From assembly GCF_021440515.1 (NCBI RefSeq), contig NZ_JAKCMV010000015.1, forward strand, positions 58,182 to 122,181: a stretch of DNA of 64,000 bases, given 5' to 3'. The notes below the pieces were generated by a model. That model ran no database searches and was not told the DNA's origin. It worked only from the letters and a program-made list of their open reading frames with translations. This DNA comes from Enterobacter asburiae. Lineage in GTDB: Bacteria > Pseudomonadota > Gammaproteobacteria > Enterobacterales > Enterobacteriaceae. Numbering within the stretch: position 1 is the stretch's first letter; each line of letters opens with the position of its first letter. Positions 20,009 to 29,152 of the stretch are shown piece by piece. The translations under genes and the position numbers were made by a program.

Positions 20009-20809
20009 TTACAGACCTTTGATGTTTTCGGCTTCTAACTCGTTGAAGTATTTCAGCGTCTTCACTTTCAGTTCCATGGTGGACGGCTCGTCACACACCA
20101 CAACGGCTTTCGGATGCAGTTGCAGGCAGCTGATGGTCCACATGTGATTGACGTTGCCTTCAACGGCCGCCTGAAGCGCCTGGGCTTTCACGTTGCCCAG
20201 CACCAGAATCATCACTTCTTCGGCATCCAGCAGGGTGCCCACGCCAACGGTCAGGGCATATTTTGGTACCTGGTTAACATCGCCGTCAAAGAAGCGGGAG
20301 TTTGCCACGCGGGTATCATGGGTCAACGTTTTAATACGGGTACGAGACGCCAGGGAAGAGGCTGGCTCGTTAAACGCGATGTGACCGTCGTTGCCTACGC
20401 CACCCATGAACAGGTGAATTTTACCGTAGGAGCGAATTTTTTCTTCGTACTGACGGCATTCCGCATCGATATCAGGCGCGTTACCATTCAGCAGGTTAAT
20501 ATTTTCCGCCGGGATATCAACATGGTCGAAGAAGTTGCGGTGCATGAAGCTGTGGTAGCTTTCAGGATGTTCCTTCGGCAGGCCGACATATTCGTCCATG
20601 TTGAAGGTCACAACGTGTTTAAAGCTAACCTGGCCCGCTTTGTGCATTTCAACCAGAGCTTTATAGGCGGTCAGCGGGGTGCCGCCGGTTGGCAGGCCGA
20701 GAACGAAAGGACGATCGGCGGTAGGTTTGAACGCGTTAATGCGGTTAACGATATGGCGCGCGGCCCATTTACCAACCTGTTCAGCAGTCGCCAGGGGAAT
20801 CAGTCTCAT
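20009..20809 (-). CDS. nagB: Glucosamine-6-phosphate deaminase
   Basis: Converts glucosamine-6-P to fructose-6-P and ammonia, feeding amino sugars into glycolysis; hexameric and allosterically activated by GlcNAc-6-P. 266 residues. Catalytic residues are present: Asp72 (FNMDEYVG), Asp141, His143 and Glu148 ([11 protein letters not shown]). The AGGTGA ribosome site is 6 bases before the ATG at 20807-20809. First gene of nagBACD, divergent from nagE; control by NagC and CRP is supported by sites in the shared 326-base gap. Confidence 0.98.
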   Translation of the reverse strand: MRLIPLATAEQVGKWAARHIVNRINAFKPTADRPFVLGLPTGGTPLTAYKALVEMHKAGQVSFKHVVTFNMDEYVGLPKEHPESYHSFMHRNFFDHVDIPAENINLLNGNAPDIDAECRQYEEKIRSYGKIHLFMGGVGNDGHIAFNEPASSLASRTRIKTLTHDTRVANSRFFDGDVNQVPKYALTVGVGTLLDAEEVMILVLGNVKAQALQAAVEGNVNHMWTISCLQLHPKAVVVCDEPSTMELKVKTLKYFNELEAENIKGL

Positions 20810-20908
20810 TGTTCACCTCAAGAGTTAAAGTAAGAAAGTGGGCGGAATGGCTATCGAACCTGATACTAAGCGTAACCTGGAACGTGTCGGGCTGGAGCAC
20901 TCCGTCTT

Positions 20909-20931
20909 GATTTTTTGAATGATAAAATAAG
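20909..20931. promoter_or_regulatory. Candidate NagC operator on the nagB side
   Basis: AT-rich imperfect palindrome with TTTTTTGAAT and GATAAAATAA arms, resembling the NagC box next to E. coli nagB. It lies about 100 bases before the nagB start. Paired with the box at 21004, it could allow DNA looping. Confidence 0.65.
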
Positions 20932-20971
20932 TTTTCGCTGTTAGCCAGTGAAAGGGAGGGTTAATAACGAT

Positions 20972-20993
20972 ATTTGGTGACAAAAATCACAAA
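20972..20993. promoter_or_regulatory. Candidate CRP site between nagB and nagE
   Basis: GGTGA, six bases (CAAAAA), TCACA: a good match to the CRP half-sites TGTGA/TCACA, placed between the two NagC boxes. This is the layout known for E. coli nagBE. Confidence 0.75.
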
Positions 20994-21003
20994 AAGACCG
21001 CGT

Positions 21004-21024
21004 TTAATTTGCGATACGAATTAA
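21004..21024. promoter_or_regulatory. Candidate NagC operator on the nagE side
   Basis: 21-base near-palindrome centred on CGATACG, with TTAATT and AATTAA ends, matching the nagE operator I recall from E. coli. It is 112 bases before the nagE start. Confidence 0.75.
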
Positions 21025-21135
21025 TTTTTCACACACTCACCATGCCAGTGAATCATCAACCGTATCTATAGGTTAGTGACACAATAAAAACACAGCTGAG
21101 AACGTGCCTTAACGGGGTCTCATAGGGGGAAGAAA

Positions 21136-23157
21136 GTGAGTATTCTAGGTTATTTACAAAAAGTAGGCCGCGCACTGATGGTGCCAGTGGCCACGCTGCC
21201 GGCCGCAGCCATCCTTATGGGTGTCGGCTACTGGATTGACCCGGTGGGCTGGGGTGGGGATAACGCGTTAGCGGCTTTCTTCATCAAATCCGGTTCCGCC
21301 ATCATCGACAACATGTCCGTACTGTTCGCCATCGGCGTAGCGTATGGCATGTCCAAAGATAAAGACGGTGCTGCGGCGCTGACCGGTTTCGTGGGCTTCC
21401 TGGTGTTGACCACGCTCTGTTCTCCGGCTGCGGTGTCCATGATCCAGAAGATCCCGGCAGACCAGGTGCCTGCCGCGTTCGGTAAGATCAGCAACCAGTT
21501 CGTGGGTATTCTCGTCGGTATTATCTCTGCGGAACTGTACAACCGCTTCAGCAGCGTTGAGCTGCCGAAAGCGCTGTCGTTCTTCAGCGGCCGTCGTCTG
21601 GTGCCTATCCTGACCTCTTTCGTGATGATTTTCGTGGCGTTCATCCTGATGTACATCTGGCCTGTCATCTTCGACGGTCTGGTGAACTTCGGTGAGCACA
21701 TTCAGAAACTGGGTTCCGTCGGTGCGGGCGTGTATGCGTTCTTCAACCGTCTTCTGATCCCGGTCGGTCTGCACCACGCGCTGAACTCCGTATTCTGGTT
21801 CGACGTTGCCGGTATTAACGATATCCCTAACTTCCTGGGTGGCGCACAGTCCATCGAAGCAGGTAAAGCGGTGGTGGGTATCACCGGTCGTTACCAGGCT
21901 GGCTTCTTCCCAATCATGATGTTCGGCCTGCCGGGTGCCGCGCTGGCTATCTACCACTGCGCGCGTCCAGAGAACAAAGCGAAAGTGCTGGGTATTATGA
22001 TGGCGGGTGCGTTCGCCGCTTTCTTCACCGGTATCACCGAGCCGCTGGAATTCTCCTTCATGTTCGTGGCGCCTGTGCTGTACGTGATCCACGCCGTGCT
22101 GACCGGTATCTCCGTGTTCATCGCCGCAAGCATGCAGTGGATTGCCGGCTTCGGCTTCAGTGCCGGTCTGGTGGATATGGTGCTCTCTTCCCGTAACCCG
22201 CTGGCGACCCATTGGTGGATGCTGATCCCGCAGGGTCTGGTGTTCTTCGTTATCTACTACGTGGTGTTCCGTTTCACTATCACCAAATTCAACCTGATGA
22301 CTCCGGGCCGCGAGCTGGCCGTTGCCGGTAGCGAAGCGGATGGTCAGGACGTGAACGTGAGCGCGGATAAAGAGCAGGATGTGGCAGGCCTGGCGCGTCA
22401 GTACATCGCCGCTGTGGGTGGCTCTGACAACCTGACCGGTATCGACGCCTGTATCACCCGTCTGCGTCTGAACGTGAAAGACTCTTCTCTGGTGAACGAA
22501 GCGCTGGCAAAACGTCTGGGTGCGTCGGGTGTTATCCGCCTGAACAAAACCAGCGTGCAGATTATCGTTGGCTTCGTGGCCGAGAAAATTGCTAACGCGA
22601 TGAAAACCACCGGCCCGGTCGCGGCAGCAGAAGCAACTGCGGCTCCGGCAGCGGCGCCAGCGGCAGCCAAACCGCAGGCAGTACCGAACGCAACGACCAT
22701 CGCCGCGCTGGTTTCTCCGGTGACCGGTGAAGTGGTGGCGCTGGAGCAGGTACCTGACGAAGCCTTCGCCAGCAAAGCGGTCGGCGACGGTGTTGCGGTG
22801 AAACCAACGGATAAAACCGTGGTATCTCCGGCTGCCGGGACTATCGTCAAAATCTTCAACACCAACCATGCGTTCTGTCTGGAAACGGAGAAAGGCGCGG
22901 AAATCGTTGTCCACATGGGTATCGATACCGTTGCGCTGAACGGTCAGGGCTTTACTCGCCTGGTGGAAGAGGGTGCTGAAGTGGTGGCAGGCCAGCCGAT
23001 CCTGAGTATGGATCTGGAGTTCCTGAACGCTAACGCACGCTCTATGATTAGCCCGGTGGTTTGCAGCAACATCGACGACTTCAGCGGCCTGGTTCTTCAG
23101 GCGAAAGGTCAGGTTGTTGCAGGCCAAACGCCACTGTACGAGATTAAAGGCAAGTAA
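21136..23157 (+). CDS. nagE: GlcNAc-specific PTS enzyme IICBA
   Basis: Inner-membrane PTS transporter that imports N-acetylglucosamine as GlcNAc-6-P. 673 residues against 648 in E. coli. Starts at GTG 21136 after GGGGGAAG. EIIC domain (about residues 1-385, around ten membrane segments, GITEPLEF sugar motif); EIIB with phospho-cysteine 439 (IDACITRLRL); Ala/Pro-rich linker; EIIA with phospho-histidine 593 (VVHMGIDTV). The EIIB and EIIA parts look E. coli-like; the EIIC part (start MSILGYLQKVGRALMVPVAT, and the SPAAVSMIQKIPADQVPAAFG region) is clearly different from E. coli NagE and closer to what I recall from Yersinia and Serratia. Confidence 0.95.
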   Translation: MSILGYLQKVGRALMVPVATLPAAAILMGVGYWIDPVGWGGDNALAAFFIKSGSAIIDNMSVLFAIGVAYGMSKDKDGAAALTGFVGFLVLTTLCSPAAVSMIQKIPADQVPAAFGKISNQFVGILVGIISAELYNRFSSVELPKALSFFSGRRLVPILTSFVMIFVAFILMYIWPVIFDGLVNFGEHIQKLGSVGAGVYAFFNRLLIPVGLHHALNSVFWFDVAGINDIPNFLGGAQSIEAGKAVVGITGRYQAGFFPIMMFGLPGAALAIYHCARPENKAKVLGIMMAGAFAAFFTGITEPLEFSFMFVAPVLYVIHAVLTGISVFIAASMQWIAGFGFSAGLVDMVLSSRNPLATHWWMLIPQGLVFFVIYYVVFRFTITKFNLMTPGRELAVAGSEADGQDVNVSADKEQDVAGLARQYIAAVGGSDNLTGIDACITRLRLNVKDSSLVNEALAKRLGASGVIRLNKTSVQIIVGFVAEKIANAMKTTGPVAAAEATAAPAAAPAAAKPQAVPNATTIAALVSPVTGEVVALEQVPDEAFASKAVGDGVAVKPTDKTVVSPAAGTIVKIFNTNHAFCLETEKGAEIVVHMGIDTVALNGQGFTRLVEEGAEVVAGQPILSMDLEFLNANARSMISPVVCSNIDDFSGLVLQAKGQVVAGQTPLYEIKGK

Positions 23158-23184
23158 TCGTTCCTGAGTAGAATCATGCCTTAC

Positions 23185-23216
23185 GCGGCGGGGGAAAACC
23201 TCCGCCGCTTTTTTTT
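23185..23216 (+). terminator. Intrinsic terminator of nagE
   Basis: Stem GCGGCGG / CCGCCGC with a loop of about 10 bases, followed by eight Ts, 28 bases after the nagE stop. Confidence 0.92.
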
Positions 23217-23327
23217 GCAGCAAATGCCCCCATTATTTACATCCTGGACGTTTTAAAGGGTTGTCACTGCGTCCGGCTTATAAGATCATATGCCGTTATA
23301 CGTTGTTTACGCTTTGAGGAACCTGCG

Positions 23328-24995
23328 ATGAGTGAGGCTGAAGCCCGCCCGAGTAACTTTATTCGCCAGATCATCGATGAAGATCTGGCCAGTGGTAAGC
23401 ACACCACGGTCCATACCCGTTTCCCGCCGGAGCCAAACGGCTACCTGCACATCGGTCACGCGAAATCCATCTGCCTGAACTTTGGCATCGCGCAAGACTA
23501 TCAGGGCCAGTGCAACCTGCGCTTCGATGATACCAACCCAGTAAAAGAAGACATCGAATACGTTGAGTCCATCAAGAACGACGTGCAATGGCTGGGCTTC
23601 AACTGGTCTGGCGATATCTGCTACTCCTCTGACTATTTCGATCAGCTGTACGCTTACGCGGTTGAACTGATCAACAAAGGTCTGGCGTATGTCGACGAAC
23701 TCTCTGCTGACGAGATCCGCGAATACCGCGGCACGCTGACCGCGCCGGGCAAAAACAGCCCGTACCGCGATCGCAGCGTGGAAGAGAACCTGGCGCTGTT
23801 TGAAAAAATGCGTGCGGGTGGCTTCGAAGAGGGCAAAGCCTGTCTGCGCGCCAAAATCGACATGGCCTCTCCGTTTATCGTGATGCGCGATCCGGTGCTG
23901 TACCGCATTAAGTTTGCGGAACACCACCAGACCGGCAACAAGTGGTGCATCTACCCGATGTACGACTTCACCCACTGCATCAGCGATGCGCTGGAAGGCA
24001 TTACCCACTCGCTGTGTACGCTGGAGTTCCAGGACAACCGTCGTCTGTACGACTGGGTGCTGGATAACATTACCATCCCCGTGCATCCGCGTCAGTACGA
24101 GTTCTCTCGTCTGAATCTGGAATACACCGTGATGTCCAAGCGCAAGCTGAACCTGCTGGTCACCGACAAGCACGTTGAAGGCTGGGACGACCCGCGTATG
24201 CCGACCATCTCCGGTCTGCGTCGTCGCGGCTACACTTCTGCCTCTATTCGCGAGTTCTGTAAGCGTATCGGCGTGACCAAGCAGGACAACACCATTGAGA
24301 TTGCCTCTCTGGAATCCTGCATACGTGAAGATCTGAACGAGAACGCACCGCGCGCGATGGCGGTTATCGATCCGGTTAAGCTGGTTATCGAAAACTACCC
24401 GCAGGGCGAGAGCGAGCTGGTGACTATGCCTAACCATCCGAGCAAGCCGGAAATGGGCAGCCGTGACGTGCCGTTCAGCGCTGAAATCTGGATCGACCGT
24501 GCTGACTTCCGCGAAGAAGCGAACAAGCAGTACAAGCGTCTGGTGCTGGGCAAAGAGGTGCGTCTGCGTAACGCCTACGTGATCAAAGCCGAGCGCGTAG
24601 AGAAAGATGCAGAAGGCAACATCACCACCATCTTCTGTACCTACGATGCGGAAACGCTAAGCAAAGATCCGGCGGACGGTCGCAAAGTGAAAGGCGTTAT
24701 CCACTGGGTCAGCGCTGCACACGCGCTGCCGGTTGAAATCCGTCTGTACGATCGTCTGTTCAGCGTGCCTAACCCGGGCGCGGCTGACGACTTCCTGGCG
24801 ACCATCAACCCGGAATCTCTGGTGATCAAACAGGGCTACGCTGAACCGTCGCTGAAAAATGCTGAAATCAGCAAAGCGTACCAGTTTGAGCGTGAAGGCT
24901 ACTTCTGCCTCGACAGCCGCTACAGCACCGCGGAAAAACCGGTATTTAACCGTACCGTCGGTCTGCGTGATACCTGGGCGAAAGCAGGTGAATAA
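23328..24995 (+). CDS. glnS: Glutaminyl-tRNA synthetase
   Basis: Class I synthetase charging tRNA-Gln, whose four genes lie at 13939-14444. 555 residues (554 in E. coli). HIGH motif at 41-44 ([10 protein letters not shown]), KMSKS equivalent VMSKR at 268-272, and C-terminal beta-barrel anticodon-binding domains. The ATG at 23328 follows TTTGAGGAAC. A TTGTCA element at 23261 fits a -35 box of the upstream promoter, but I could not place the -10 with confidence. Single-gene unit ending in a terminator. Confidence 0.98.
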   Translation: MSEAEARPSNFIRQIIDEDLASGKHTTVHTRFPPEPNGYLHIGHAKSICLNFGIAQDYQGQCNLRFDDTNPVKEDIEYVESIKNDVQWLGFNWSGDICYSSDYFDQLYAYAVELINKGLAYVDELSADEIREYRGTLTAPGKNSPYRDRSVEENLALFEKMRAGGFEEGKACLRAKIDMASPFIVMRDPVLYRIKFAEHHQTGNKWCIYPMYDFTHCISDALEGITHSLCTLEFQDNRRLYDWVLDNITIPVHPRQYEFSRLNLEYTVMSKRKLNLLVTDKHVEGWDDPRMPTISGLRRRGYTSASIREFCKRIGVTKQDNTIEIASLESCIREDLNENAPRAMAVIDPVKLVIENYPQGESELVTMPNHPSKPEMGSRDVPFSAEIWIDRADFREEANKQYKRLVLGKEVRLRNAYVIKAERVEKDAEGNITTIFCTYDAETLSKDPADGRKVKGVIHWVSAAHALPVEIRLYDRLFSVPNPGAADDFLATINPESLVIKQGYAEPSLKNAEISKAYQFEREGYFCLDSRYSTAEKPVFNRTVGLRDTWAKAGE

Positions 24996-25023
24996 TAACG
25001 CCGAACAGGTCAATGAGAAACAA

Positions 25024-25048
25024 ACGCCGCATCTGCGGCGTTTTTTTT
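25024..25048 (+). terminator. Intrinsic terminator of glnS
   Basis: 7-bp stem ACGCCGC / GCGGCGT, loop ATCT, then eight Ts, 29 bases after the glnS stop. Confidence 0.92.
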
Positions 25049-25312
25049 ATTTAACGATCATGCCTTTATTGGCGTTAATAATAAACCGACCTCGAAATAA
25101 CAGGTCAATGAGCTGCTACTTATTTTACTCAAAAAAAGTTTATATCTTTGCGCAATCTCTAAAACGTGAAAAATTAATACCCGTGCAGGATATTACCCCC
25201 TGAATTTAATCGCTTTCCCTTATAAATCCTCGCCTCCCGTTAAATGTTACAAAGCGCTACTAATTATGTGCACTTCGTCATAATCCTGACTTTTGCCCGC
25301 TAAAAAGCATTG

Positions 25313-25335
25313 ATAATTCGCGTCGCGAAAAATAA
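25313..25335. promoter_or_regulatory. Candidate NagC operator upstream of chiP
   Basis: AT-flanked near-palindrome ATAATTCGCG/TCGCGAAAAATAA with the same TTCGNG core as the nagE box, 108 bases before chiP. NagC represses chiP in E. coli. In the 447-base gap 24996-25442 I otherwise see only the glnS terminator, a leader hairpin and the ChiX target. Confidence 0.55.
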
Positions 25336-25401
25336 CCTAAAGACGGTAGTTAATTCGAGGGTATTTCTAACTACCCCTGACCAATCGGTCTTTTTATTTT
25401 T

Positions 25402-25419
25402 CGCCGTTTTAGGCGTTTT
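25402..25419 (+). other. Leader hairpin with T run before chiP
   Basis: Short stem CGCC / GGCG with loop GTTTTA, followed by TTTT, in the chiP 5' leader, 6 bases before the ChiX target. Only 4 bp, so a weak element; it may help expose or protect the sRNA site. Confidence 0.4.
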
Positions 25420-25424
25420 AATTC

Positions 25425-25436
25425 GTCAAAGAGGAA
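25425..25436 (+). promoter_or_regulatory. ChiX sRNA target overlapping the chiP ribosome-binding site
   Basis: GTCAAAGAGGAA is exactly complementary to the seed of ChiX (TTCCTCTTTGAC) and contains the Shine-Dalgarno sequence of chiP. In E. coli and Salmonella ChiX shuts off chiP by this pairing until chitobiose induces a decoy. The chiX gene itself is not in this window. Confidence 0.85.
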
Positions 25437-25442
25437 TAATCT

Positions 25443-26840
25443 ATGCGTACGTTCAGTGGCAAACGTAGTGCGCTGGCGCTGGCTATTGCCGGTGTGACAG
25501 CAATGTCGGGCCTGATTGTTGTTCCACAGGCACAGGCAGAAGGTTTCGTCGATGATTCTACCCTCACGGGCGGTATTTATTACTGGCAGCGTGAACGTGA
25601 CCGTAAAGACGTCAGGGAAGATAAATATAAAACCAACCTTGCTCACTCCACCTGGAACGCCAATCTGGACTTCCAGTCAGGCTATGCCGCCGATATGTTC
25701 GGTCTGGATATTGCGGCATTTACCGCCATTGAAATGGCTGAAAACGGCGACAGCGGCCACCCGAACGAAATTGCTTTCTCCTCCAGCAACAAAGCCTATA
25801 AAGAAGACTGGTCAGGCGATAAGAGCGGTATCAGCCTCTATAAAGCGGCCGCGAAATTCAAATATGGCCCGGTATGGGCGCGCGCGGGTTATATTCAGCC
25901 AACCGGACAAACGCTGTTAGCACCACACTGGAGCTTTATGCCGGGTACTTATCAGGGGGCAGAAGCCGGGGCTAACTTCGATTATGGCGATGCGGGCGCG
26001 CTGAGCTTCTCCTATATGTGGACCAACGAGTACAAAGCGCCGTGGCACATTGAGATGGACAAGTTCTATCAAAACGACAGAAAGACCAAAGTCGATTACC
26101 TGCACTCGCTGGGCGCGAAGTATGACTTTAAAAACGACCTGGTGCTCGAAGCTGCATTCGGCCAGGCGGAAGGCTATATCGATCAGTACTTCGCAAAAGC
26201 CAGCTACAAATTTGATATCGCCGGAAGCCCGCTGAGCACCAGCTATCAGTTCTACGGCACCCGCGATAAAGCCAGTAACGGCACCGTGAACGACATTTAC
26301 GACGGCACCGCATGGTTGCAGGCGCTGACCTTCGGGTACAAGGTCGGGCAGGTGGATTTACGTCTGGAAGGGACCTGGGTTAAGGCGGAAGGCCAGCAGG
26401 GCTACTTCCTGCAACGTATGACGCCAACCTACGCCTCTTCAAACGGTCGTCTGGATATCTGGTGGGATAACCGCTCTGACTTCAACGCCGACGGCGAAAA
26501 AGCGGTCTTCTTCGGCGCGATGTATGATCTGAAGAACTGGAACCTGCCGGGCTGGGCGGTGGGCGCGTCTTACGCTTACGCATGGGATGCAAAACCTGCC
26601 GATATGGCTACCCCGGACGCCTACTACGATCCGAACTACCGCCTGAAAGAGTCTTCTTATAGCCTGGACGCGATGTACACCGTTCAGGATGGCCGTGCGA
26701 AAGGCACGATGTTCAAACTGCACTTCACCCAGTACGACAACCACTCCGATATCCCAAGCTACGAGGGCGGTTACGGCAACATCTTCCAGGATGAACGTGA
26801 CGTGAAATTCATGGTCATTGCCCCATTCACTATCTTCTGA
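25443..26840 (+). CDS. chiP: Chitoporin ChiP
   Basis: Outer-membrane porin of the OprD family for chitobiose and longer chitin oligosaccharides. 465 residues (468 in E. coli). Signal peptide of 32 residues with cleavage VPQAQA|EGF; then beta strands with alternating aromatics and a C-terminal Phe (APFTIF) required for barrel assembly. The leader holds a ChiX target over the ribosome site and a candidate NagC box, tying expression to amino-sugar supply. First gene of chiPQ. Confidence 0.96.
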   Translation: MRTFSGKRSALALAIAGVTAMSGLIVVPQAQAEGFVDDSTLTGGIYYWQRERDRKDVREDKYKTNLAHSTWNANLDFQSGYAADMFGLDIAAFTAIEMAENGDSGHPNEIAFSSSNKAYKEDWSGDKSGISLYKAAAKFKYGPVWARAGYIQPTGQTLLAPHWSFMPGTYQGAEAGANFDYGDAGALSFSYMWTNEYKAPWHIEMDKFYQNDRKTKVDYLHSLGAKYDFKNDLVLEAAFGQAEGYIDQYFAKASYKFDIAGSPLSTSYQFYGTRDKASNGTVNDIYDGTAWLQALTFGYKVGQVDLRLEGTWVKAEGQQGYFLQRMTPTYASSNGRLDIWWDNRSDFNADGEKAVFFGAMYDLKNWNLPGWAVGASYAYAWDAKPADMATPDAYYDPNYRLKESSYSLDAMYTVQDGRAKGTMFKLHFTQYDNHSDIPSYEGGYGNIFQDERDVKFMVIAPFTIF

Positions 26841-26850
26841 TGAACCTTCC

Positions 26851-26868
26851 GGCGGGCTGAGTCCCGCC
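26851..26868 (+). other. Hairpin between chiP and chiQ
   Basis: 6-bp perfect stem GGCGGG / CCCGCC, loop CTGAGT, without a T run, 11 bases after chiP. Probably an RNA processing or stability element within chiPQ. Confidence 0.5.
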
Positions 26869-26884
26869 GACATGGAGACTGAAC

Positions 26885-27214
26885 ATGATGAAAAAAATGG
26901 TTATTGTCGCGATGCTGGCGTCGGGGCTGGTGGCGTGTGCGCAGCCGCAGGCCGCTAGAGAGGATTCCCGTCTGAAAGAGGCGTACAGCGCCTGCATCAA
27001 TACGGCGGAAGGATCGCCAGAGAAGATTGAAGCCTGCCAGAGCGTGCTGAACGTGCTGAAGAAAGAGAAGGCGCACGAGCAGTTTGCTAATCAGGAAAAC
27101 GTCCGCGTGATGGATTACCAGGCCTGTATTCAGGCGCGTAAAACCGGTAACGATCAGGAAGTGGCAAAGCGCTGCGATCGGATTTGGGACGAGATACGCA
27201 ATAACAATAAATAA
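26885..27214 (+). CDS. chiQ: ChiQ lipoprotein
   Basis: Small lipoprotein cotranscribed with chiP; biochemical role unknown. 109 residues from ATG 26885, or 108 from the adjacent ATG at 26888; GGAG at 26874 slightly favours the first. Lipobox SGLVAC with the modified cysteine at residue 18. Two further cysteine-containing helical stretches (YSACINTAEGS, YQACIQARKTG) give four cysteines that could form disulphides. The family is known in E. coli as YbfN. Confidence 0.88.
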   Translation: MMKKMVIVAMLASGLVACAQPQAAREDSRLKEAYSACINTAEGSPEKIEACQSVLNVLKKEKAHEQFANQENVRVMDYQACIQARKTGNDQEVAKRCDRIWDEIRNNNK

Positions 27215-27231
27215 GTTGTTGTCATCATCAC

Positions 27232-27262
27232 GCCCGGTGGCGCAGCGCCACCGGGCTTTTTT
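27232..27262 (+). terminator. Terminator of chiPQ, REP-like stem
   Basis: 11-bp stem GCCCGGTGGCG / CGCCACCGGGC, loop CAG, then six Ts, 17 bases after chiQ. The stem resembles the head of a classical REP element, so a REP may have been adopted as terminator. Confidence 0.9.
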
Positions 27263-27267
27263 AATGC

Positions 27268-27294
27268 AAAAAAAAGCCAACCTTGCGGCTGGCT
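27268..27294 (-). terminator. Terminator of fur
   Basis: Stem AGCCAGCC / GGTTGGCT (one G-T pair), loop GCAA, with eight Ts on the minus strand, 18 bases after the fur stop. It faces the chiQ terminator. Confidence 0.88.
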
Positions 27295-27312
27295 CAGAGT
27301 ATGAAAGCTTGC

Positions 27313-27759
27313 TTACTTCGCGTCGTGCGCGTGATCGTTCTCGCGGCAATCGCCTTCAGCACAGTGGCCGTACAGGTACAGGCTGTGGTTGGTCAGGCGG
27401 ATGCCGTGACGGGCTGCGATTTCACGCTGGCGTGATTCAATAGAATCATCGCTAAATTCAATAACCTTGCCGCAGTCGAGGCAGATCAGGTGATCGTGGT
27501 GATGCTGCTGGGTCAGTTCGAAAACAGATTTACCGCCTTCGAAGTTATGACGGGTAACAATGCCCGCGTCATCAAACTGGTTCAGCACGCGATAAACGGT
27601 TGCCAGTCCAATTTCTTCACCCATGTCGATAAGACGCTTATAAAGGTCTTCCGCACTGACATGGTGATTGTCTGGCCCCTGAAGGACTTCAAGGATTTTT
27701 AACCGAGGAAGCGTAACTTTCAGGCCAGCCTTCTTTAGTGCGGTGTTGTTGTCTGTCAT
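27313..27759 (-). CDS. fur: Ferric uptake regulator Fur
   Basis: Iron-responsive dimeric repressor. 148 residues, E. coli length. N-terminal winged helix (recognition helix near ATVYRVLNQF), hinge, then dimerisation domain with the HHHDH motif (residues 86-90) and structural zinc cysteines 93, 96, 133 and 138. The start at 27757-27759 gives the family N-terminus MTDNNTALKKAGLKVTLPR. A 19-bp Fur box about 65 bases upstream indicates autoregulation. Downstream of fldA on the same strand. Confidence 0.98.
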   Translation of the reverse strand: MTDNNTALKKAGLKVTLPRLKILEVLQGPDNHHVSAEDLYKRLIDMGEEIGLATVYRVLNQFDDAGIVTRHNFEGGKSVFELTQQHHHDHLICLDCGKVIEFSDDSIESRQREIAARHGIRLTNHSLYLYGHCAEGDCRENDHAHDAK

Positions 27760-27823
27760 GCGGAATCTGTCCTGTTGCTAAACAATTCACTTCTAAGGAA
27801 GAAGTGACTGAGAATGCGCCTGG

Positions 27824-27842
27824 GATAATGCGTATCATTATA
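27824..27842. promoter_or_regulatory. Fur box in the fur promoter
   Basis: GATAATGCGTATCATTATA matches the 19-bp Fur consensus GATAATGATAATCATTATC at 16 of 19 positions. It overlaps the TATAAT-like -10 region on the minus strand. Supports Fur autoregulation; OxyR and SoxRS input known in E. coli was not tested. Confidence 0.82.
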
Positions 27843-28048
27843 GAACTGCCATGGCTAAATGAAAACTGCAAGTCTCAAGCAAAATATGCGTATAAAAACG
27901 TGGGATCACCGACAAACTTGTCCGATGTCATCCACTTTAACTCGGGGGATATTGTACAGGTCTGAGCGAAAAAGTTAAAAGTTTGTAGCAATTAATTTAA
28001 TCGGTTTCACCTGGAAACGGGCGCAACCGAAGTTGCGCCACCGGGATA

Positions 28049-28579
28049 TCAGGCGTTGAGAATGTCGTCGAGGTTCAGCTCTTCGCGAACCTGCTTCACC
28101 CATTTTTCAACGCGTTCAGCGGTCAGTTCTGGCTGACGGTCTTCATCGATGGCCAGACCGACGAAGTGGTCGTCATCTGCCAGACCTTTAGAGGCTTCGA
28201 AGTGATAGCCAGCGGTTGGCCAGTGGCCCACGATGGCCGCGCCGCGTGGTTCAATGATGTCGCGAATGGTGCCCAGCGCGTCACAGAAGTATTCCGCGTA
28301 GTCTTCCTGATCGCCACAGCCGAACAGCGCAACCAGCTTGCCGTTGAAATCAACCTCTTCCAGCGTCGGGAAGAAATCGTCCCAGTCACACTGCGCTTCG
28401 CCGTAGTACCAGGTTGGGATACCCAGCAGCAGGATGTCATAGCCTTCAAGATCTTCTTTGCTGCTCTTGGCGATGTCGTGCACATCGGCAACGTCTTTAC
28501 CGAGCTGTTTTTGAATGTTTTTTGCGATGTTTTCGGTATTGCCGGTATCACTGCCGAAGAAAATGCCGATGATTGCCAT
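28049..28579 (-). CDS. fldA: Flavodoxin 1
   Basis: Essential FMN electron carrier; donates electrons to methionine synthase, pyruvate formate-lyase activase and IspG/IspH. The ATG at 28577-28579 gives 176 residues, equal to E. coli; the frame extends upstream without similarity. FMN phosphate loop [11 protein letters not shown] at residues 9-19, isoalloxazine-stacking Trp (TWYYGE, near 57) and Tyr (DYAEYF, near 94). Strong acidic character. AAGAGG is 10 bases upstream. Upstream of fur on the same strand. Confidence 0.97.
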   Translation of the reverse strand: MAIIGIFFGSDTGNTENIAKNIQKQLGKDVADVHDIAKSSKEDLEGYDILLLGIPTWYYGEAQCDWDDFFPTLEEVDFNGKLVALFGCGDQEDYAEYFCDALGTIRDIIEPRGAAIVGHWPTAGYHFEASKGLADDDHFVGLAIDEDRQPELTAERVEKWVKQVREELNLDDILNA

Positions 28580-28735
28580 GAGTAAAATAACCTCTTGAAA
28601 CTTAATGGTATGGTGGCGCAATTTGTCCACGGATAAGGGCAATAATAGCAGAACAGACAACCCTGCGGAAACAGCTATCACGCAGGACTGCACTCTCTGC
28701 TACATGAAAAAAGAGGATAAAGGGGATTTTAAGAC

Positions 28736-29023
28736 TTATGCCTTGCCGTGGAGCTGTTCAAGCTGGGCGATCAGCATCTCTTCAATCAGCTCGCTGCGGC
28801 TGATGTCGCGGGCGCTGGCCAGCTCGTTTAATGCGTCAACGGCATCGGCGTTGAGCTTTAATTCGACGCGCTTAAGCCCACGATTTTTATCGCGTTTAAG
28901 CTGGTTGCGTTTATTGATACGCAGCTGTTCATCACGCGAAAGCGGATTTGTCTTAGGACGTCCCGGGCGACGCTCATTCGCGAACAGATCTATTGTCGTG
29001 CGGTCCGTTTGTTCTTTGGCCAT
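28736..29023 (-). CDS. ybfE: YbfE, LexA-regulated CopG-like protein
   Basis: 95 residues (97 in E. coli) from ATG 29021-29023. Basic N-terminal half rich in Arg/Lys (RRPGRPKTNPLSRDEQ) with an AT-hook-like RPGRPK; the C-terminal ribbon-helix-helix-like part reads VELKLNADAVDALNELA then SRSELIEEML. This suggests DNA binding, but no function is proven. E. coli ybfE belongs to the LexA regulon; I see no convincing CTG-N10-CAG box here. Lies between fldA and ybfF. Confidence 0.88.
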   Translation of the reverse strand: MAKEQTDRTTIDLFANERRPGRPKTNPLSRDEQLRINKRNQLKRDKNRGLKRVELKLNADAVDALNELASARDISRSELIEEMLIAQLEQLHGKA

Positions 29024-29113
29024 GATTTTGAGACTTCGGGGGAAAACAAGCCGCCCTGCTATAGCCCGGGCGATAAGCGCGCCATCATACATCACCGAAA
29101 ACGGCACGCCAAC

Positions 29114-29139
29114 GACTGGAAGCCCGCGGCCTTCCAGTC
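29114..29139. other. Hairpin between ybfF and ybfE
   Basis: Perfect 9-bp inverted repeat GACTGGAAG / CTTCCAGTC with an 8-base loop, 14 bases after the ybfF stop. T-rich sequence follows on the plus strand only, so its role for the minus-strand genes is uncertain. Confidence 0.5.
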
Positions 29140-29152
29140 GCTGCCTTTTTAA

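Noticed and set aside
21268..23223. Long open frame of 651 codons antisense to nagE
   Set aside because: It mirrors nagE codon by codon, is rich in His, Arg and Gln as expected from GC-rich antisense frames, and has no family motif.
24859..25203. Frame running from the end of glnS into the chiP leader
   Set aside because: Its first half is an out-of-frame reading of glnS and it reads through the glnS terminator.
27757..27822. Possible uof leader peptide upstream of fur
   Set aside because: A frame ending in an ATGA overlap with the fur start is open, but it has no ATG or GTG start and only an internal TTG; I could not define a start codon.
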